Assembly: GCA_903851415.1 (NCBI GenBank)
Contig: CAINOE010000174.1
Span: 1-64,000, forward strand
DNA: 64,000 nucleotides
Source: an uncultured Rhodopila sp.
GTDB lineage: Bacteria; Pseudomonadota; Alphaproteobacteria; Acetobacterales; Acetobacteraceae
Reading direction: 5' to 3'
Numbering within the stretch: the stretch's first letter is position 1; every line of letters begins with the position of its first letter. The notes beneath the pieces are model-generated. The model was not told where the DNA came from. It searched no databases and was given only the letters and a program-made list of their open reading frames with translations. Of this stretch, positions 52,343 to 61,149 are shown in pieces. The translations under genes and the position numbers were made by a program.

Positions 52343-53275
52343 ATGTTCGGATTTTCGCGCGCCGAGTCCATCGCCTTCGTGGTGATGCTGGTGGTGATCG
52401 CGGCCAGCCCGTTCGTGCTGTACCCGGTGTTCCTGATGCGCGTGCTCTGCGCCGCGCTCTTCGCCTGCGCCTTCAACCTGATGATCGGCTATGTCGGGCT
52501 GCTGTCGTTCGGCCATGCGGCGTTCTTCGGCATGGGCAGCTATGTCGCCGCCTGGACGATGAAATTCTGGCATTTGGATGCCTCGGTGGCGATCGTCCTG
52601 GGCGGCCTGACCGGCGCGGCGCTGGGGCTGGTGCTCGGCTTCCTGGCGATCCGGCGGTCCGGCATCTACTTCGCGATGATCACCCTGGCACTGGCGCAGA
52701 TGGTGTATTTCTTCTGCGTCGAGGCCCCGTTCACCGGCGGCGAGGACGGCATCCAGCAGGTGCCGCGCGGGCATCTGTTCGGCCTGATCGACCTGTCCGA
52801 CGACATGACGATGTACTGGGTCACCGCGGCGATCTTCATCGGCGGATTCCTGCTGGTGCACCGGATCATCCACTCGCCGTTCGGCCAGGTGCTGAAAGGC
52901 ATCCGCGAGAACGAGCCGCGAGCGACCTCGCTGGGCTACCGCACCGACGACTACAAGCTGATCGCCTTCGTGCTGTCCTGCATGATCGCCGGCGTCGCGG
53001 GGGGCACCAAGGCGCTGGTGTTCGGCATCGCGACGCTGACCGACGTGAACTCGGCAACCTCGGGTGAGGTCGTGCTGACCACGCTGCTGGGCGGCCTCGG
53101 CACGGTGTTCGGGCCGGCGGCGGGCGCGCTGGTGGTGACCTCGATGGAGAACTACCTGGCGCAGTTCGGGGCGTGGGTGACGGTGACGCAGGGGGTGATC
53201 TTCATGATCTGCGTGCTGGCGTTTCGCCGCGGGATCATCGGCGAGTTGGGGGCGTTCCTGAAGATCTCTCTGTAG
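52343..53275 (+). CDS. livM: Branched-chain amino acid-type ABC transporter permease LivM
   Basis: The second permease has the expected MIGYVGLLSFGHAAFFGMGSYVAAW segment near residue 50, the cytoplasmic loop FGQVLKGIRENEPRATSLGYRTDDYKL and the late TLLGGLGTVFGPAAGALVV. I used ATG at 52343, with GGAAGGG ten bases upstream; a TTG at 52325 overlaps livH. It is the last gene of the operon. Confidence 0.93.
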   Translation: MFGFSRAESIAFVVMLVVIAASPFVLYPVFLMRVLCAALFACAFNLMIGYVGLLSFGHAAFFGMGSYVAAWTMKFWHLDASVAIVLGGLTGAALGLVLGFLAIRRSGIYFAMITLALAQMVYFFCVEAPFTGGEDGIQQVPRGHLFGLIDLSDDMTMYWVTAAIFIGGFLLVHRIIHSPFGQVLKGIRENEPRATSLGYRTDDYKLIAFVLSCMIAGVAGGTKALVFGIATLTDVNSATSGEVVLTTLLGGLGTVFGPAAGALVVTSMENYLAQFGAWVTVTQGVIFMICVLAFRRGIIGELGAFLKISL

Positions 53276-53472
53276 CAATCAGGGCTTTCCCAGAAATGCA
53301 GCCTCCAGGTCTTCGCACGCCGCCGTCAGCGCTGCGTCGAGCGTAACGGGACAGATTTCCGGCCCGCGGCGGAGTACCTTGCCGCCATGCCGTAGAGGCC
53401 GTCCTCCGGCCAGCCGAAACCGGCGCCTTCCCCGGTCCCGGCCTGCCGAATGTCCGGCGCAAGCGGTGACGA

Positions 53473-54000
53473 TTACTCGCCGAGATTTTGCGCCATCTGC
53501 AAATGTTCCTGCAACGTCGGCAAGGTCGACTCCGCCCATGCCTTCAGCTTCGCATTCTCGCCGGCCTTGCCGTAGCGCTGGAACAACGAAACGGCGTCTT
53601 TATGCCCGCTGACCTGGTCGCTCTCGTATTGGCTGTCGAAGTCGTTGCCGTGCAAGCCGTTCAGCTTGCCGAGCATGCTTTGCTGCGACGAACTCACCTC
53701 CGTGGGCAACTTCGCGTCAACGCCGCCGCCGGTGAGGATAGCCTTCAGCTCGCCCGTGGTTTTGTTATGATCGGCAATCATTTTTGCAGCGAACGCCTTG
53801 ATGCGTGCGTTGCCGCTGTGCAGCGCCGCCTCGCTCGACTTGATCTCGAACATGTCGCTTTGCGCGGCTTCGGTGACGAAGTCCTGCGTTGACGGCGTGA
53901 TGCCGGCTACCGAGTCCACGCCGGTCTTCTCGCCCAGAGATTGCGCTGCGGCCGGCACCGCCAGCAGCAGGCAAATTCCAAAAGTCGTAGACCGAATCAT
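53473..54000 (-). CDS. DUF4142 family exported protein
   Basis: The 175-residue protein has a Sec signal peptide (STTFGICLLLAVPAAAQS) and the four-helix ferritin-like DUF4142 pattern: DFVTEAAQSDMFEIKSSEAALHSGNARIKAFAAKMIADHNKTTGELKAI, then YESDQVSGHKDAVSLFQRY. The family is periplasmic or extracellular, and its role is not established, although stress links are reported. A short cluster of envelope and stress proteins follows. Confidence 0.9.
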   Translation of the reverse strand: MIRSTTFGICLLLAVPAAAQSLGEKTGVDSVAGITPSTQDFVTEAAQSDMFEIKSSEAALHSGNARIKAFAAKMIADHNKTTGELKAILTGGGVDAKLPTEVSSSQQSMLGKLNGLHGNDFDSQYESDQVSGHKDAVSLFQRYGKAGENAKLKAWAESTLPTLQEHLQMAQNLGE

Positions 54001-54138
54001 CGGCTTTGCTCCATGAGAGGTTTGCCGCCCCGGAATTGGCTGCGAGAGCGAAGGTTTCCCGGGAACGATGGGCTGATCAGGATGTGACCCGATTTCGTCC
54101 TGTCCGCTGGCCGGACCGCGCGCTCAATCCCGGTTCGC

Positions 54139-54333
54139 TCAGACGATCGGCCCCCTGCCCCGGCCGAGAAAGTTCACGATCAGGACGACCAGGAAGATGA
54201 CAATGAACACATAGAACAGGATCTGGGCGATGCCCGTGGCAGTGCCCGCGATGCCGCCGAAACCAAGCAGGCCGGCGATAAGCGCTATGACAAGAGCCAC
54301 GAGCGCGTAGTAAAGTAGATTGCCTGCAGGCAT
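54139..54333 (-). CDS. DUF1328 small membrane protein (YtjA family)
   Basis: The 64-residue protein has two membrane segments (LVALVIALIAGLLGFGGIAG and ILFYVFIVIFLVVLIVNFLG) and ends in a short basic tail (GRGRGP), as in DUF1328 proteins. The family is often stress-induced; its molecular role is unknown. It lies between the DUF4142 gene and other small envelope-type genes. Confidence 0.9.
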   Translation of the reverse strand: MPAGNLLYYALVALVIALIAGLLGFGGIAGTATGIAQILFYVFIVIFLVVLIVNFLGRGRGPIV

Positions 54334-54584
54334 ATTTTTGCTCCCCTATGCAGACGCCATTCGTTGACGCGGCCGAAACGGCAGCCGGCAAACCGAACTA
54401 CGCTGACAGATGACCCGGGTTTCATGGACTGCGATCACCTTTGCCCGATCCGGACTTTCACCCGGCGGATGCGATGACGGCGAACTGACGATGCGACGCC
54501 AGCGCGCCGCCCGACGGGTGGCGGTCTGCAACCCCCCGGCAGCCGTCGCGTTCTCAGGCCAGGCAGAGAATGGAGTGTTCCGGC

Positions 54585-54800
54585 ATGAACGATGAGGCAG
54601 GCTCGGCACCGGGTCCCGGCGGTAACGGGCAACCCGATCTATCGACCCCATATGCGGCGAGCGGCGGGCTTTTGCGCGCGGCCGGTCAGCAGCAAACGCT
54701 GGATCAAACGGATCAGCTCGCAACATTCGTGCGGCAGCAGCCGCTCACAGCGGCGCTGGCCGCCCTGGCAGTTGGTTACGTGCTTGGGAAGATTAGCTGA
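54585..54800 (+). CDS. Small protein with a C-terminal membrane-anchor-like segment
   Basis: The 71-residue protein is Gly/Pro/Ala-rich at the N-terminus, has a charged helix (QQQTLDQTDQLATFVRQQ) and ends with a hydrophobic segment (PLTAALAALAVGYVLGKI) that resembles the C-terminal anchor of ElaB/YqjD/DUF883 proteins. A GGAGTG lies about eight bases before the ATG. I treat it as likely real but functionally unassigned. Confidence 0.6.
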   Translation: MNDEAGSAPGPGGNGQPDLSTPYAASGGLLRAAGQQQTLDQTDQLATFVRQQPLTAALAALAVGYVLGKIS

Positions 54801-54911
54801 GCGCGGATATCCGGCAACCGGGAAGCGCCAGGCCGGCCGCCGGTGCCGTGGCGGTGCAGCGAACGGCGGAGACCGCCCGCACCACGGCTTGGAAGCGGAC
54901 CCGGCGCCCGC

Positions 54912-55214
54912 TTACATCCCGAGCGCCCGCCGGTAGACGTCAAGCAGGGTCTCCTGCTCTTCCACGTCGGCAGGCTCCTGCTTTCGCAGCCGGATAAGCT
55001 GGCGGACGACCTTCACCTCGAAGCCCGCGCTTTTGCATTCGGCGTATACATCCTTAATATCGCTTGCCAAAGCGTTCCGCTCTTCTTCGAGTTTCTCGAT
55101 CCTTTCGACAATGCTGCGCAGCCGATCGGCGGCGATGCCGCCTGTCTTCGGGTCCGGGTCATCGGTCTGCCGCTTGCGGCTGCGGGCGGCCGGGTCGATC
55201 GACGTGTCAGACAT
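54912..55214 (-). CDS. gapR: DUF2312 nucleoid-associated protein GapR
   Basis: The 100-residue protein matches the DUF2312 family: GGIAADRLRSIVERIEKLEEERNALASDIKDVYAECKSAGFEVKVVRQLIRLRKQ, ending EQETLLDVYRRALGM. GapR of Caulobacter binds overtwisted AT-rich DNA ahead of forks and polymerases. The coiled-coil core is complete here, with about 25 extra N-terminal residues rich in charged groups. A small upstream frame overlaps its start by eight bases. Confidence 0.93.
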   Translation of the reverse strand: MSDTSIDPAARSRKRQTDDPDPKTGGIAADRLRSIVERIEKLEEERNALASDIKDVYAECKSAGFEVKVVRQLIRLRKQEPADVEEQETLLDVYRRALGM

Positions 55215-55368
55215 CGCGGTTCATCCTGAAGGTGGCATGAGGCGATAAGCTGAGGCGCGCCGCGCGCTCGCGCCGCAGCATGCCGATCGGCTCCGCCAGG
55301 CGGCGCAGCCCGTCCGCCGCGGCTCCGGCGCCATGACTTTCCTCTTCGCTGACCTGTTTGGTCGCCAT
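55207..55368 (-). CDS. Possible small protein overlapping the gapR start
   Basis: A 53-codon frame begins with ATG at 55368, preceded by GGAGAG nine bases upstream, and ends inside gapR with an 8-base overlap. The peptide is basic and partly helical (ADGLRRLAEPIGMLRRERAARLSLS). It could be translated together with gapR, or the ribosome site could be part of the gapR leader. No family is recognised. Confidence 0.4.
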   Translation of the reverse strand: MATKQVSEEESHGAGAAADGLRRLAEPIGMLRRERAARLSLSPHATFRMNRDV

Positions 55369-55625
55369 CGATTCGACTCTCCGTTTCGGCAGGGCGGCGG
55401 CAATAGCTTCGCCGCCGGCGGCGGTCAACGGAAAACGGGCGGCACCTTACCCGGGCGCGTGAACCGGCGTGCACGGGTTCGGCGGCGGGGCGGTCACTCC
55501 CGATGGCCTGCCCCCGATGGCCTGTCACAGCAGCGCCGGGGCTGCATGGCTCCGGCGCGGCTGACATGAGGCTTTCCCTGGCACAGGCCGGAACGGTCCC
55601 CGTCCCGGCATGCGCCCGGGGCCCG

Positions 55626-56144
55626 TCAGGCGACGATGCTGGCGCCCTCGGTGGCCTGAGCCCGGCGCGCCTGCCAAAGTGCCACGAAATCAATCGGCTG
55701 CAGCAGCACCGGGGGGAAGCCGCCGTCGCGGGTGACGTCGGACAGGATGTTGCGGGCGAACGGGAACAGGATGCGCGGGCATTCGACCAGCAGGACCGGC
55801 TCGATCGCGTTGTCCGGCAGGCCGGTCAGGGTGAACACCCCGGCATAGGAAAGTTCGGCTACAAAAACGACAGCGCCGCCCGCCGCCTGGCCGTTGGCCT
55901 GGCCCGCCGAATCGTGCGCCTCGGCCTTGATAATCAGCGACACTTCGAAGACGCCCTGATCTTCGCGCAGGCGGCGGGCCTGGACATCGAGGTTGATGTT
56001 GACCTGAGGCTGGGCGCGAAGCTGCGTATAGATCGCCGGCGCACCCGGAACTTCGAAGGACAAATCCTTCACATACTGGATGTTGACCACCAGCGGCTGC
56101 GGCGGAGCGGCCGCCTGCTGCGGGGAAGGATCGGTTTCGGACAT
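55626..56144 (-). CDS. secB: Protein-export chaperone SecB
   Basis: SecB keeps preproteins unfolded and hands them to SecA. The 172-residue protein has the alphaproteobacterial SecB pattern: VNIQYVKDLSFEVPGAP, QVNINLDVQARRL, VFEVSLIIKAEA, ELSYAGVFTLTGLPDNAIEPVLLVECPRILFPFARNILSDVTRDGGFPPVLLQPIDFVALW. ATG at 56144 has GGAG seven bases upstream. In many alphaproteobacteria secB lies close to a Tim44-like gene, as here. Confidence 0.95.
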   Translation of the reverse strand: MSETDPSPQQAAAPPQPLVVNIQYVKDLSFEVPGAPAIYTQLRAQPQVNINLDVQARRLREDQGVFEVSLIIKAEAHDSAGQANGQAAGGAVVFVAELSYAGVFTLTGLPDNAIEPVLLVECPRILFPFARNILSDVTRDGGFPPVLLQPIDFVALWQARRAQATEGASIVA

Positions 56145-56252
56145 GATGAACTCCGTTGCTGGATCGCGCTGCCTTGAGACAGGACCGGGTAGCCGGCGCG
56201 CCGGTAGCATGCCTGAAGCCGGATTGCTACCGGCGTTCTTCCGCCTTGTTAA

Positions 56253-56807
56253 TTAAGCGCACCAGACGATCCGTTCCGGGGCCGGCGCCGACGGGTCGCA
56301 GCGCAGCCACTCGCCGTTGGCGACGCTTTGCCCGGTCAGGCTGAGAATGAACCCCCAATGGCTGATCACCAGCGTATGCGCCCAGTCATGCCGCGCCGCC
56401 AGTTCGTTGCGGAAGCGCGCGGCGCGGCCGACGATCCCCGCCTCGGGTTCTTCCTCCGCCGGCCACCAGACCTCCTCGACCGCCGAAAAATCGTGCCCCG
56501 GCCAGTCGCGCTCCAGCGCCGCCCGCGGCGAGCCGATGTCGCAGGCGAAGGCGAACCGCTCGCGGACGATCGGATCGACACTGACCGGCACGCCGAGACG
56601 GGCGGCGACCGGATGCGCGGTCTGCAAGGCGCGGGTGTACGGCGACACGATGATGCGCCTTATGCCCTGGTCCGCGAGTTGCTCCGCGGCCTGCTCCGCC
56701 TGGCTGTGGCCGAGTTCGGTCAGGCGCGGATCGAAAATGCCCGGATCGCGCCGGGTCGCGGTGAAATGAAGGTTGAACTCGCTCTGTCCGTGGCGCAGCA
56801 GGATCAT
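56253..56807 (-). CDS. Histidine phosphatase (phosphoglycerate mutase-like) family protein
   Basis: The N-terminus MILLRHGQSEFN carries the catalytic His in the RHG motif. RIIVSPYTRALQTA gives the second arginine, and HTLVISHWGFI the second His. The length of 184 residues fits small phosphatases of the branch. A specific substrate (phosphosugar, nucleotide, cobalamin precursor or phosphoprotein) cannot be chosen. It is divergent from the TimA-like gene. Confidence 0.88.
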   Translation of the reverse strand: MILLRHGQSEFNLHFTATRRDPGIFDPRLTELGHSQAEQAAEQLADQGIRRIIVSPYTRALQTAHPVAARLGVPVSVDPIVRERFAFACDIGSPRAALERDWPGHDFSAVEEVWWPAEEEPEAGIVGRAARFRNELAARHDWAHTLVISHWGFILSLTGQSVANGEWLRCDPSAPAPERIVWCA

Positions 56808-56953
56808 GCCGCGGTCCTACAATCGCCGCCGGGCGGCGGCAAGGCCGCAGCCGAAAATCACCCGGAACGGACGATTTCGCATCGAATCCGCCGCGGATTC
56901 GTTTGTCATCACCGCGGATCGCGCCTATCTCTGCGAAGGCAAGGAGTGAGGAC

Positions 56954-57625
56954 ATGAACGCGAGCGGCTTACCGATCGACCTGATACTGTTTGGCATGAT
57001 CGCGGCGTTCCTGGTCCTGCGGCTGCGCAGCATCCTGGGCAAGCGCACCGGGTTCGAGCGGCAGGCTCCTCCGCCGATGCCGCAGCAGCCGATGCGCAAG
57101 CAGGCCCCGCCGATCATCGAGGGCCGTGCCGAACCGGTGGCGCCGGCCGGGCCTCAGGCGGTGCCGCCCGTGGCCTCGCCGACGGGGCAGGCCCTGGCGC
57201 GGATGCGGGAAATCGATCGCGGCTTCGATCCGGCGCACTTCCTCGCCGGCGCGGAGCAGGCCTTCCGCATGATCGTCGCGGCGTTCGCCTCCGGCGACCG
57301 TGCCGGCCTGCGCGCGTTGCTCTCGGATGACACCTGCAAGGCGTTCGAGGAAGCGATCTCCGCCCGCGAGAAAGCCGGGGAGACCCAGATCAGCGAGATC
57401 AAGTCGATCCAGCAGCTTGCCATCGAGGACGCCACTGTCCGCGGCACGGTCGGGGTGGTCACGGCGCGGATCGTCTCGGACCAGATCAGCTACACGCATG
57501 ATAAGGACGGGCGGCCGGTGGCGGGCACGGACGCGGTGACGGAGATCACCGACCTGTGGACGTTCGAGCGGGACCTGACGCAAAGCGATCCGACATGGCG
57601 GCTGGTGTCCGCCCGCAGCGGTTAG
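56954..57625 (+). CDS. Tim44/TimA-family membrane-anchored protein
   Basis: The 223-residue protein has one N-terminal membrane segment (IDLILFGMIAAFLVLRL), a Pro/Gln-rich linker and a C-terminal Tim44-like domain (FDPAHFLAGAEQAFRMIVAAFASGDRAGLRALLSDDTCKAFEEAI, then VTEITDLWTFERDL). The domain is related to mitochondrial Tim44 and bacterial TimA. It probably works at the inner membrane, perhaps in protein transport or quality control. AAGGAG lies eight bases before the ATG. Confidence 0.88.
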   Translation: MNASGLPIDLILFGMIAAFLVLRLRSILGKRTGFERQAPPPMPQQPMRKQAPPIIEGRAEPVAPAGPQAVPPVASPTGQALARMREIDRGFDPAHFLAGAEQAFRMIVAAFASGDRAGLRALLSDDTCKAFEEAISAREKAGETQISEIKSIQQLAIEDATVRGTVGVVTARIVSDQISYTHDKDGRPVAGTDAVTEITDLWTFERDLTQSDPTWRLVSARSG

Positions 57626-57627
57626 CC

Positions 57628-58395
57628 ATGATGGGGACGAAGCCCCGGGTGGGCCTGTTCGTGACCTGCCTGGTCGACACGCAGCGGCCCTCGGTCGGGT
57701 TCGCGGCGATCAAGCTGCTGGAAAGCGCCGGCTGCACGGTCGAGGTTCCCCTGGCGCAGACCTGCTGCGGCCAGCCGGCCTACAACGCCGGCGACCGCCG
57801 GACCGCGCGGGACCTGGCGGTGGGCATCGTCGCGGCGTTCCGGGACTACGACTATGTGGTGGCCCCGTCCGGGTCGTGCGCCGGGATGCTGAAGCATCAT
57901 TTGCCGCATCTGTTCGACGATGACCCCAATCTGCGGGACGCGGCGGACGCGCTGGCATCCCGGGTTTACGAGCTGGTCAGCTTCCTGACCGATGTGCTCG
58001 ATGTGAAGGATACCGGCGCCCGGTTCGCGGGGACGGTGACGTATCACGACAGTTGCTCCGGCCTGCGGGAGCTGGGGATCAGGCAGCAGCCGCGCGACCT
58101 GCTGCGCGCCGCCGGGGCGACGCTGGTGGAGATGGCGGAGCCGGAGGTCTGCTGCGGCTTCGGCGGCCTGTTCTGCGTCAAGTACCCGGAGATTTCCGTC
58201 CGCATGGTGTCCGACAAGACCAGGGACATCGCGGCGACGGCGGCTGATACCTTGCTGGCCGGAGACATGGGCTGCCTGATGAACATGGCCGGGCGGCTGC
58301 AGCGGGAGGGGCACCAGGTGCATGTCCGGCATGTGGCCGAGGTGCTGGCGGGCATGACGGACGATCTTCCGCCGATTGGCGAGCCGCGCGGCTAG
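57628..58395 (+). CDS. LutA/YkgE-like cysteine-rich (CCG) iron-sulfur protein
   Basis: The 255-residue protein has two CCG domains with AQTCCGQPAYNAGD near residue 47 and VCCGFGGLFCVKYPEISVRM near 175, plus HDSCSGLRELGI. This is the layout of LutA of lactate utilisation and of the GlpC/heterodisulfide reductase subunits, which carry Fe-S clusters. The partners LutB and LutC are not adjacent. The start is one of two successive ATGs (57628, 57631), directly after the TimA-like gene. Confidence 0.87.
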   Translation: MMGTKPRVGLFVTCLVDTQRPSVGFAAIKLLESAGCTVEVPLAQTCCGQPAYNAGDRRTARDLAVGIVAAFRDYDYVVAPSGSCAGMLKHHLPHLFDDDPNLRDAADALASRVYELVSFLTDVLDVKDTGARFAGTVTYHDSCSGLRELGIRQQPRDLLRAAGATLVEMAEPEVCCGFGGLFCVKYPEISVRMVSDKTRDIAATAADTLLAGDMGCLMNMAGRLQREGHQVHVRHVAEVLAGMTDDLPPIGEPRG

Positions 58396-58407
58396 CGGTG
58401 CACCATC

Positions 58408-58436
58408 GCCATGGTCCGGCCTGTCCGGGCCGCCTG
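58408..58436. repeat. REP-like palindrome, diverged copy
   Basis: CATGGTCCGGCCTGTCCGGGCCGCCTGTC follows the repeat family and continues into CGCGGCAGGGTGCCGGTA, which is related, in reverse orientation, to the spacer of the composite repeat at 14405-14573. It lies between two convergent genes. Confidence 0.6.
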
Positions 58437-58498
58437 TCGCGGCAGGGTGCCGGTATGAGTGGACCGAACAGGCCGGGTCCTGACGATGGGGGCCGTCC

Positions 58499-59641
58499 TC
58501 AGTTCCGCTTCCGCTCGAAATCCTCATCGGCGATATCCGTCGAGGGCAGGCTCGCCGCATCGGAGACGATTACAAGGGCGTTATCGCCCTGGATGTTGAA
58601 GACCTCATCAAGCCGCCGCGCCCGCATTCCCGCGGCGAAACTGCCGCAGGCACGGCTCCACAGCTCGCCCAGGGCGAACTCCGTCCGGTAAGGTCCTTCC
58701 GGCACCGCCTCGACGGTCGCGTGCCCGCCCGGGGCCAGGAACACCGACAGCGCCAACGTCCCGGAGGCGTCGCGCAGCTTGACAACCGCCGGCTGCACCG
58801 CCCGGTTATCGAGCCGCAACCGTCCGCCGCCAAATCCGGTCCGGTCCAGCAGTTCGCCGTCATACGGCGGCGCGCCGGCGTTGTAGCTGCAATAGGCGCG
58901 CCGTGCCGCCTCGGCATCGCCGGGCGCAACATGCGAGGCGTCGATATAGCCGTCGGGCCTGTCCGCGACCAGCACCTCCAGCATGCCGTTCTGCCGCAAC
59001 AGCCGCACCGCCTGCAGCGTGCTGAAGGGCGGAAGTTGCCGATCGGGAATGACAACGTTGCGGGAGGCGTCGAGACGCCACAGCACGGCGGGGGTCGCGG
59101 CCGGGATCACGTAGAAATTCGGCGTGCCCGCCAGGCTGACGGGGGGCGGCCCGTACAGCGTGGCAAAATGCGCATCCGGCGGCAGCGGCTCGATCGACTG
59201 GGCGTTCGGCCTGATCCCGGCGCTGACGACCTTCACGGGCTGCCGCATGTGGATCACCGCCTCGGCCACGCTGACGCACAGCACCGCGCCGACACCAAGC
59301 CAGACAAAGACCGGAAGGTTGAGGAACCGGGGCCGTCCCGGCGGCTCCGGTCCGGCGCGAGGCACGGGGGGCGGAGCGAATACCTCCGGTTCGACCGCCT
59401 CCGGCACGACGGGCCGCGCCGACTCGTCGTAATCCCGGCGGCGGCCGGGGTCCGACAGCACATCGTAGGCCTGCCTGAGCGCGACGAACGACGCGGTATT
59501 GCCGGTTTTCGGCACGTCGGGATGCAGCAGGCGCGCCTGCCGGCGGTATGCCGCGGCGATCTCGGCCCGGTCAGCCGTCGGCGTCACCCCGAGACGGGCG
59601 TAATAGCCCTCGGGATCCAATCTTGTTCGTACGGGCGGCAT
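58499..59641 (-). CDS. Membrane-anchored J-domain protein
   Basis: The N-terminal 75 residues are a J domain (GYYARLGVTPTADRAEIAAAYRRQARLLHPDVPK, with the HPD motif that stimulates DnaK). A Pro-rich linker, one membrane segment (VFVWLGVGAVLCVSVAEAVI, about residue 115) and a long outer part follow. The outer part has an SH3-like stretch (LQAVRLLRQNGMLEVLVADRPDGYIDASHV) and an unknown C-terminal domain. It probably recruits DnaK to the membrane. The periplasmic half resembles no family I can name. Confidence 0.82.
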   Translation of the reverse strand: MPPVRTRLDPEGYYARLGVTPTADRAEIAAAYRRQARLLHPDVPKTGNTASFVALRQAYDVLSDPGRRRDYDESARPVVPEAVEPEVFAPPPVPRAGPEPPGRPRFLNLPVFVWLGVGAVLCVSVAEAVIHMRQPVKVVSAGIRPNAQSIEPLPPDAHFATLYGPPPVSLAGTPNFYVIPAATPAVLWRLDASRNVVIPDRQLPPFSTLQAVRLLRQNGMLEVLVADRPDGYIDASHVAPGDAEAARRAYCSYNAGAPPYDGELLDRTGFGGGRLRLDNRAVQPAVVKLRDASGTLALSVFLAPGGHATVEAVPEGPYRTEFALGELWSRACGSFAAGMRARRLDEVFNIQGDNALVIVSDAASLPSTDIADEDFERKRN

Positions 59642-59711
59642 CAGGCTTAGATATTAAATCAACGTCGTCCTGAAAGCATCCCCGCGATTGCAGGGCCGGG
59701 AAGGAGACTCC

Positions 59712-61115
59712 GTGCAGGCAGGACAAGACAGCGCCCTCCGCTGGCTGGCGCTGGCGGTGCTTCTCGCGGGCGGATTTCTGCCGCCGCTCGATTTTTTCAT
59801 CGTCAACGTGGCGCTGCCGTCGATTCGGGAAGACGCGGGGGCGACCCCAGCCGAACTGCAACTGGTCATCTCCGGCTATGCGTCCGGCTATGGCGTTTTC
59901 CTGATCACGGGCGGCCGGCTCGGCGACCTGTACGGCCGCAAGCGCTGCTTTCTCATTGGCATGGCCGCCTTTTCGCTCGCCAGCCTGGGCTGCGGCATCG
60001 CCCCGTCCGCCCCGGTGCTGGTCGCCGCCCGGGTCCTGCAGGGATCGTCCGCCGCGCTGCTGATGCCGCAGGTGCTCGGCTCGATCCGCGCGTTGTTCGC
60101 CGAAGAGCGGGAACTCGCCCGCGCCCTGAGCTTCTACGGCATCATGATGGGCATGGCGGCCGCCATCGGCCAGTTCAGCGGCGGCGCGCTGATCCAGTGG
60201 AATCCGGCGGGCCTGGGATGGCGGGCGGTGTTCCTGCTGACCCTGCCGGTCTGCGCCTCCGCGCTGGTGCTCGGGTCAAGGGTGGTGCCGGAGACCGGCG
60301 GCGGCGCTGATGTGCGGCTGGACCTTGGCGGAGCGGGCCTGATCTCGCTGACCCTGGCGGCGATCGTCGTGCCGCTGTCCGTCGGCCGCGACCAGGGCTG
60401 GCCGCTTTGGGTGTTCGCCGCGCTGGCCTGCGTGCCGTTCCTCGCCGCCGGGTTCGTCCGCTACGAAGCCTGGCTCCGCCGCGCGGGAGGCATGCCGCTG
60501 GTCGATTTTGGCCTGCTGCGCATTCCGAGCTTCAGGCGCGGCGTGCTGGTCTGCACGCTGTTCTTCTTCACGACCTGCTTCTACCTGCTGTTCGGGCTGT
60601 ACCAGCAGGAAGGCCGCGGCGTGCCGCCGTTGCAGACCGGCCTGGCGATCGTGCCGTACGGAGCCGGCCTGTTCATTGGTCCCCTGATCAGCGCCCCGCT
60701 GGTGCGGCTGCGCCCGAGGCTGCTGTCCATCGGCATGGCCATCCAGGTGTTCTTCTATGTCGTGGTGGGCGTGCTGGTCGCCCGCGGGACCAGCGGCGCG
60801 GTCTTGCCGGGCGCGGTTTTCCTCGCCGGCCTCGGCCAGGGAATCGCGTTTCCCCGCCTGTTCGCCACCGTATTGGGCGACGTTCCGGCATCGCAGGGCG
60901 GAGTCGCGGCAGGCATCGCCAACTCCGCCATGCAAATCGGCGCCGCCGTCAGCGTCGCCACTGTCGGCACGCTGTTCTTCGCCGTGCTCGGCGGCGAAAC
61001 CGGGGAACGCGCCTATGCGCATGCCTTCTCGATTGCGCAATGGACCGCAACCGCGGGCTTGTTTCTGGCCTTTCTGATCGCCATACCACCGCGCCGCGGG
61101 CCGGACGCCGCCTAA
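59712..61115 (+). CDS. MFS transporter, DHA2 (EmrB/QacA-like) family
   Basis: The protein has about 14 hydrophobic segments, as in the DHA2 drug:proton antiporters. Motifs are LDFFIVNVALPSIRED in the first helix, GGRLGDLYGRKR (motif A) between helices 2 and 3, and ARVLQGSSAALLMPQVLGSI. I chose GTG at 59712, with AAGGAG five bases upstream; a TTG at 59688 is less likely. The substrate is unknown. Confidence 0.9.
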   Translation: MQAGQDSALRWLALAVLLAGGFLPPLDFFIVNVALPSIREDAGATPAELQLVISGYASGYGVFLITGGRLGDLYGRKRCFLIGMAAFSLASLGCGIAPSAPVLVAARVLQGSSAALLMPQVLGSIRALFAEERELARALSFYGIMMGMAAAIGQFSGGALIQWNPAGLGWRAVFLLTLPVCASALVLGSRVVPETGGGADVRLDLGGAGLISLTLAAIVVPLSVGRDQGWPLWVFAALACVPFLAAGFVRYEAWLRRAGGMPLVDFGLLRIPSFRRGVLVCTLFFFTTCFYLLFGLYQQEGRGVPPLQTGLAIVPYGAGLFIGPLISAPLVRLRPRLLSIGMAIQVFFYVVVGVLVARGTSGAVLPGAVFLAGLGQGIAFPRLFATVLGDVPASQGGVAAGIANSAMQIGAAVSVATVGTLFFAVLGGETGERAYAHAFSIAQWTATAGLFLAFLIAIPPRRGPDAA

Positions 61116-61149
61116 ATCATGGCCGCATACTTGCGGCACCGGCCCGTCC

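Noticed and set aside
53279..53472. Minus-strand tail peptide CPVTLDAALTAACEDLEAAFLGKP between livM and the DUF4142 gene
   Set aside because: It looks faintly protein-like, but it has no start region or family match and is too short to call.
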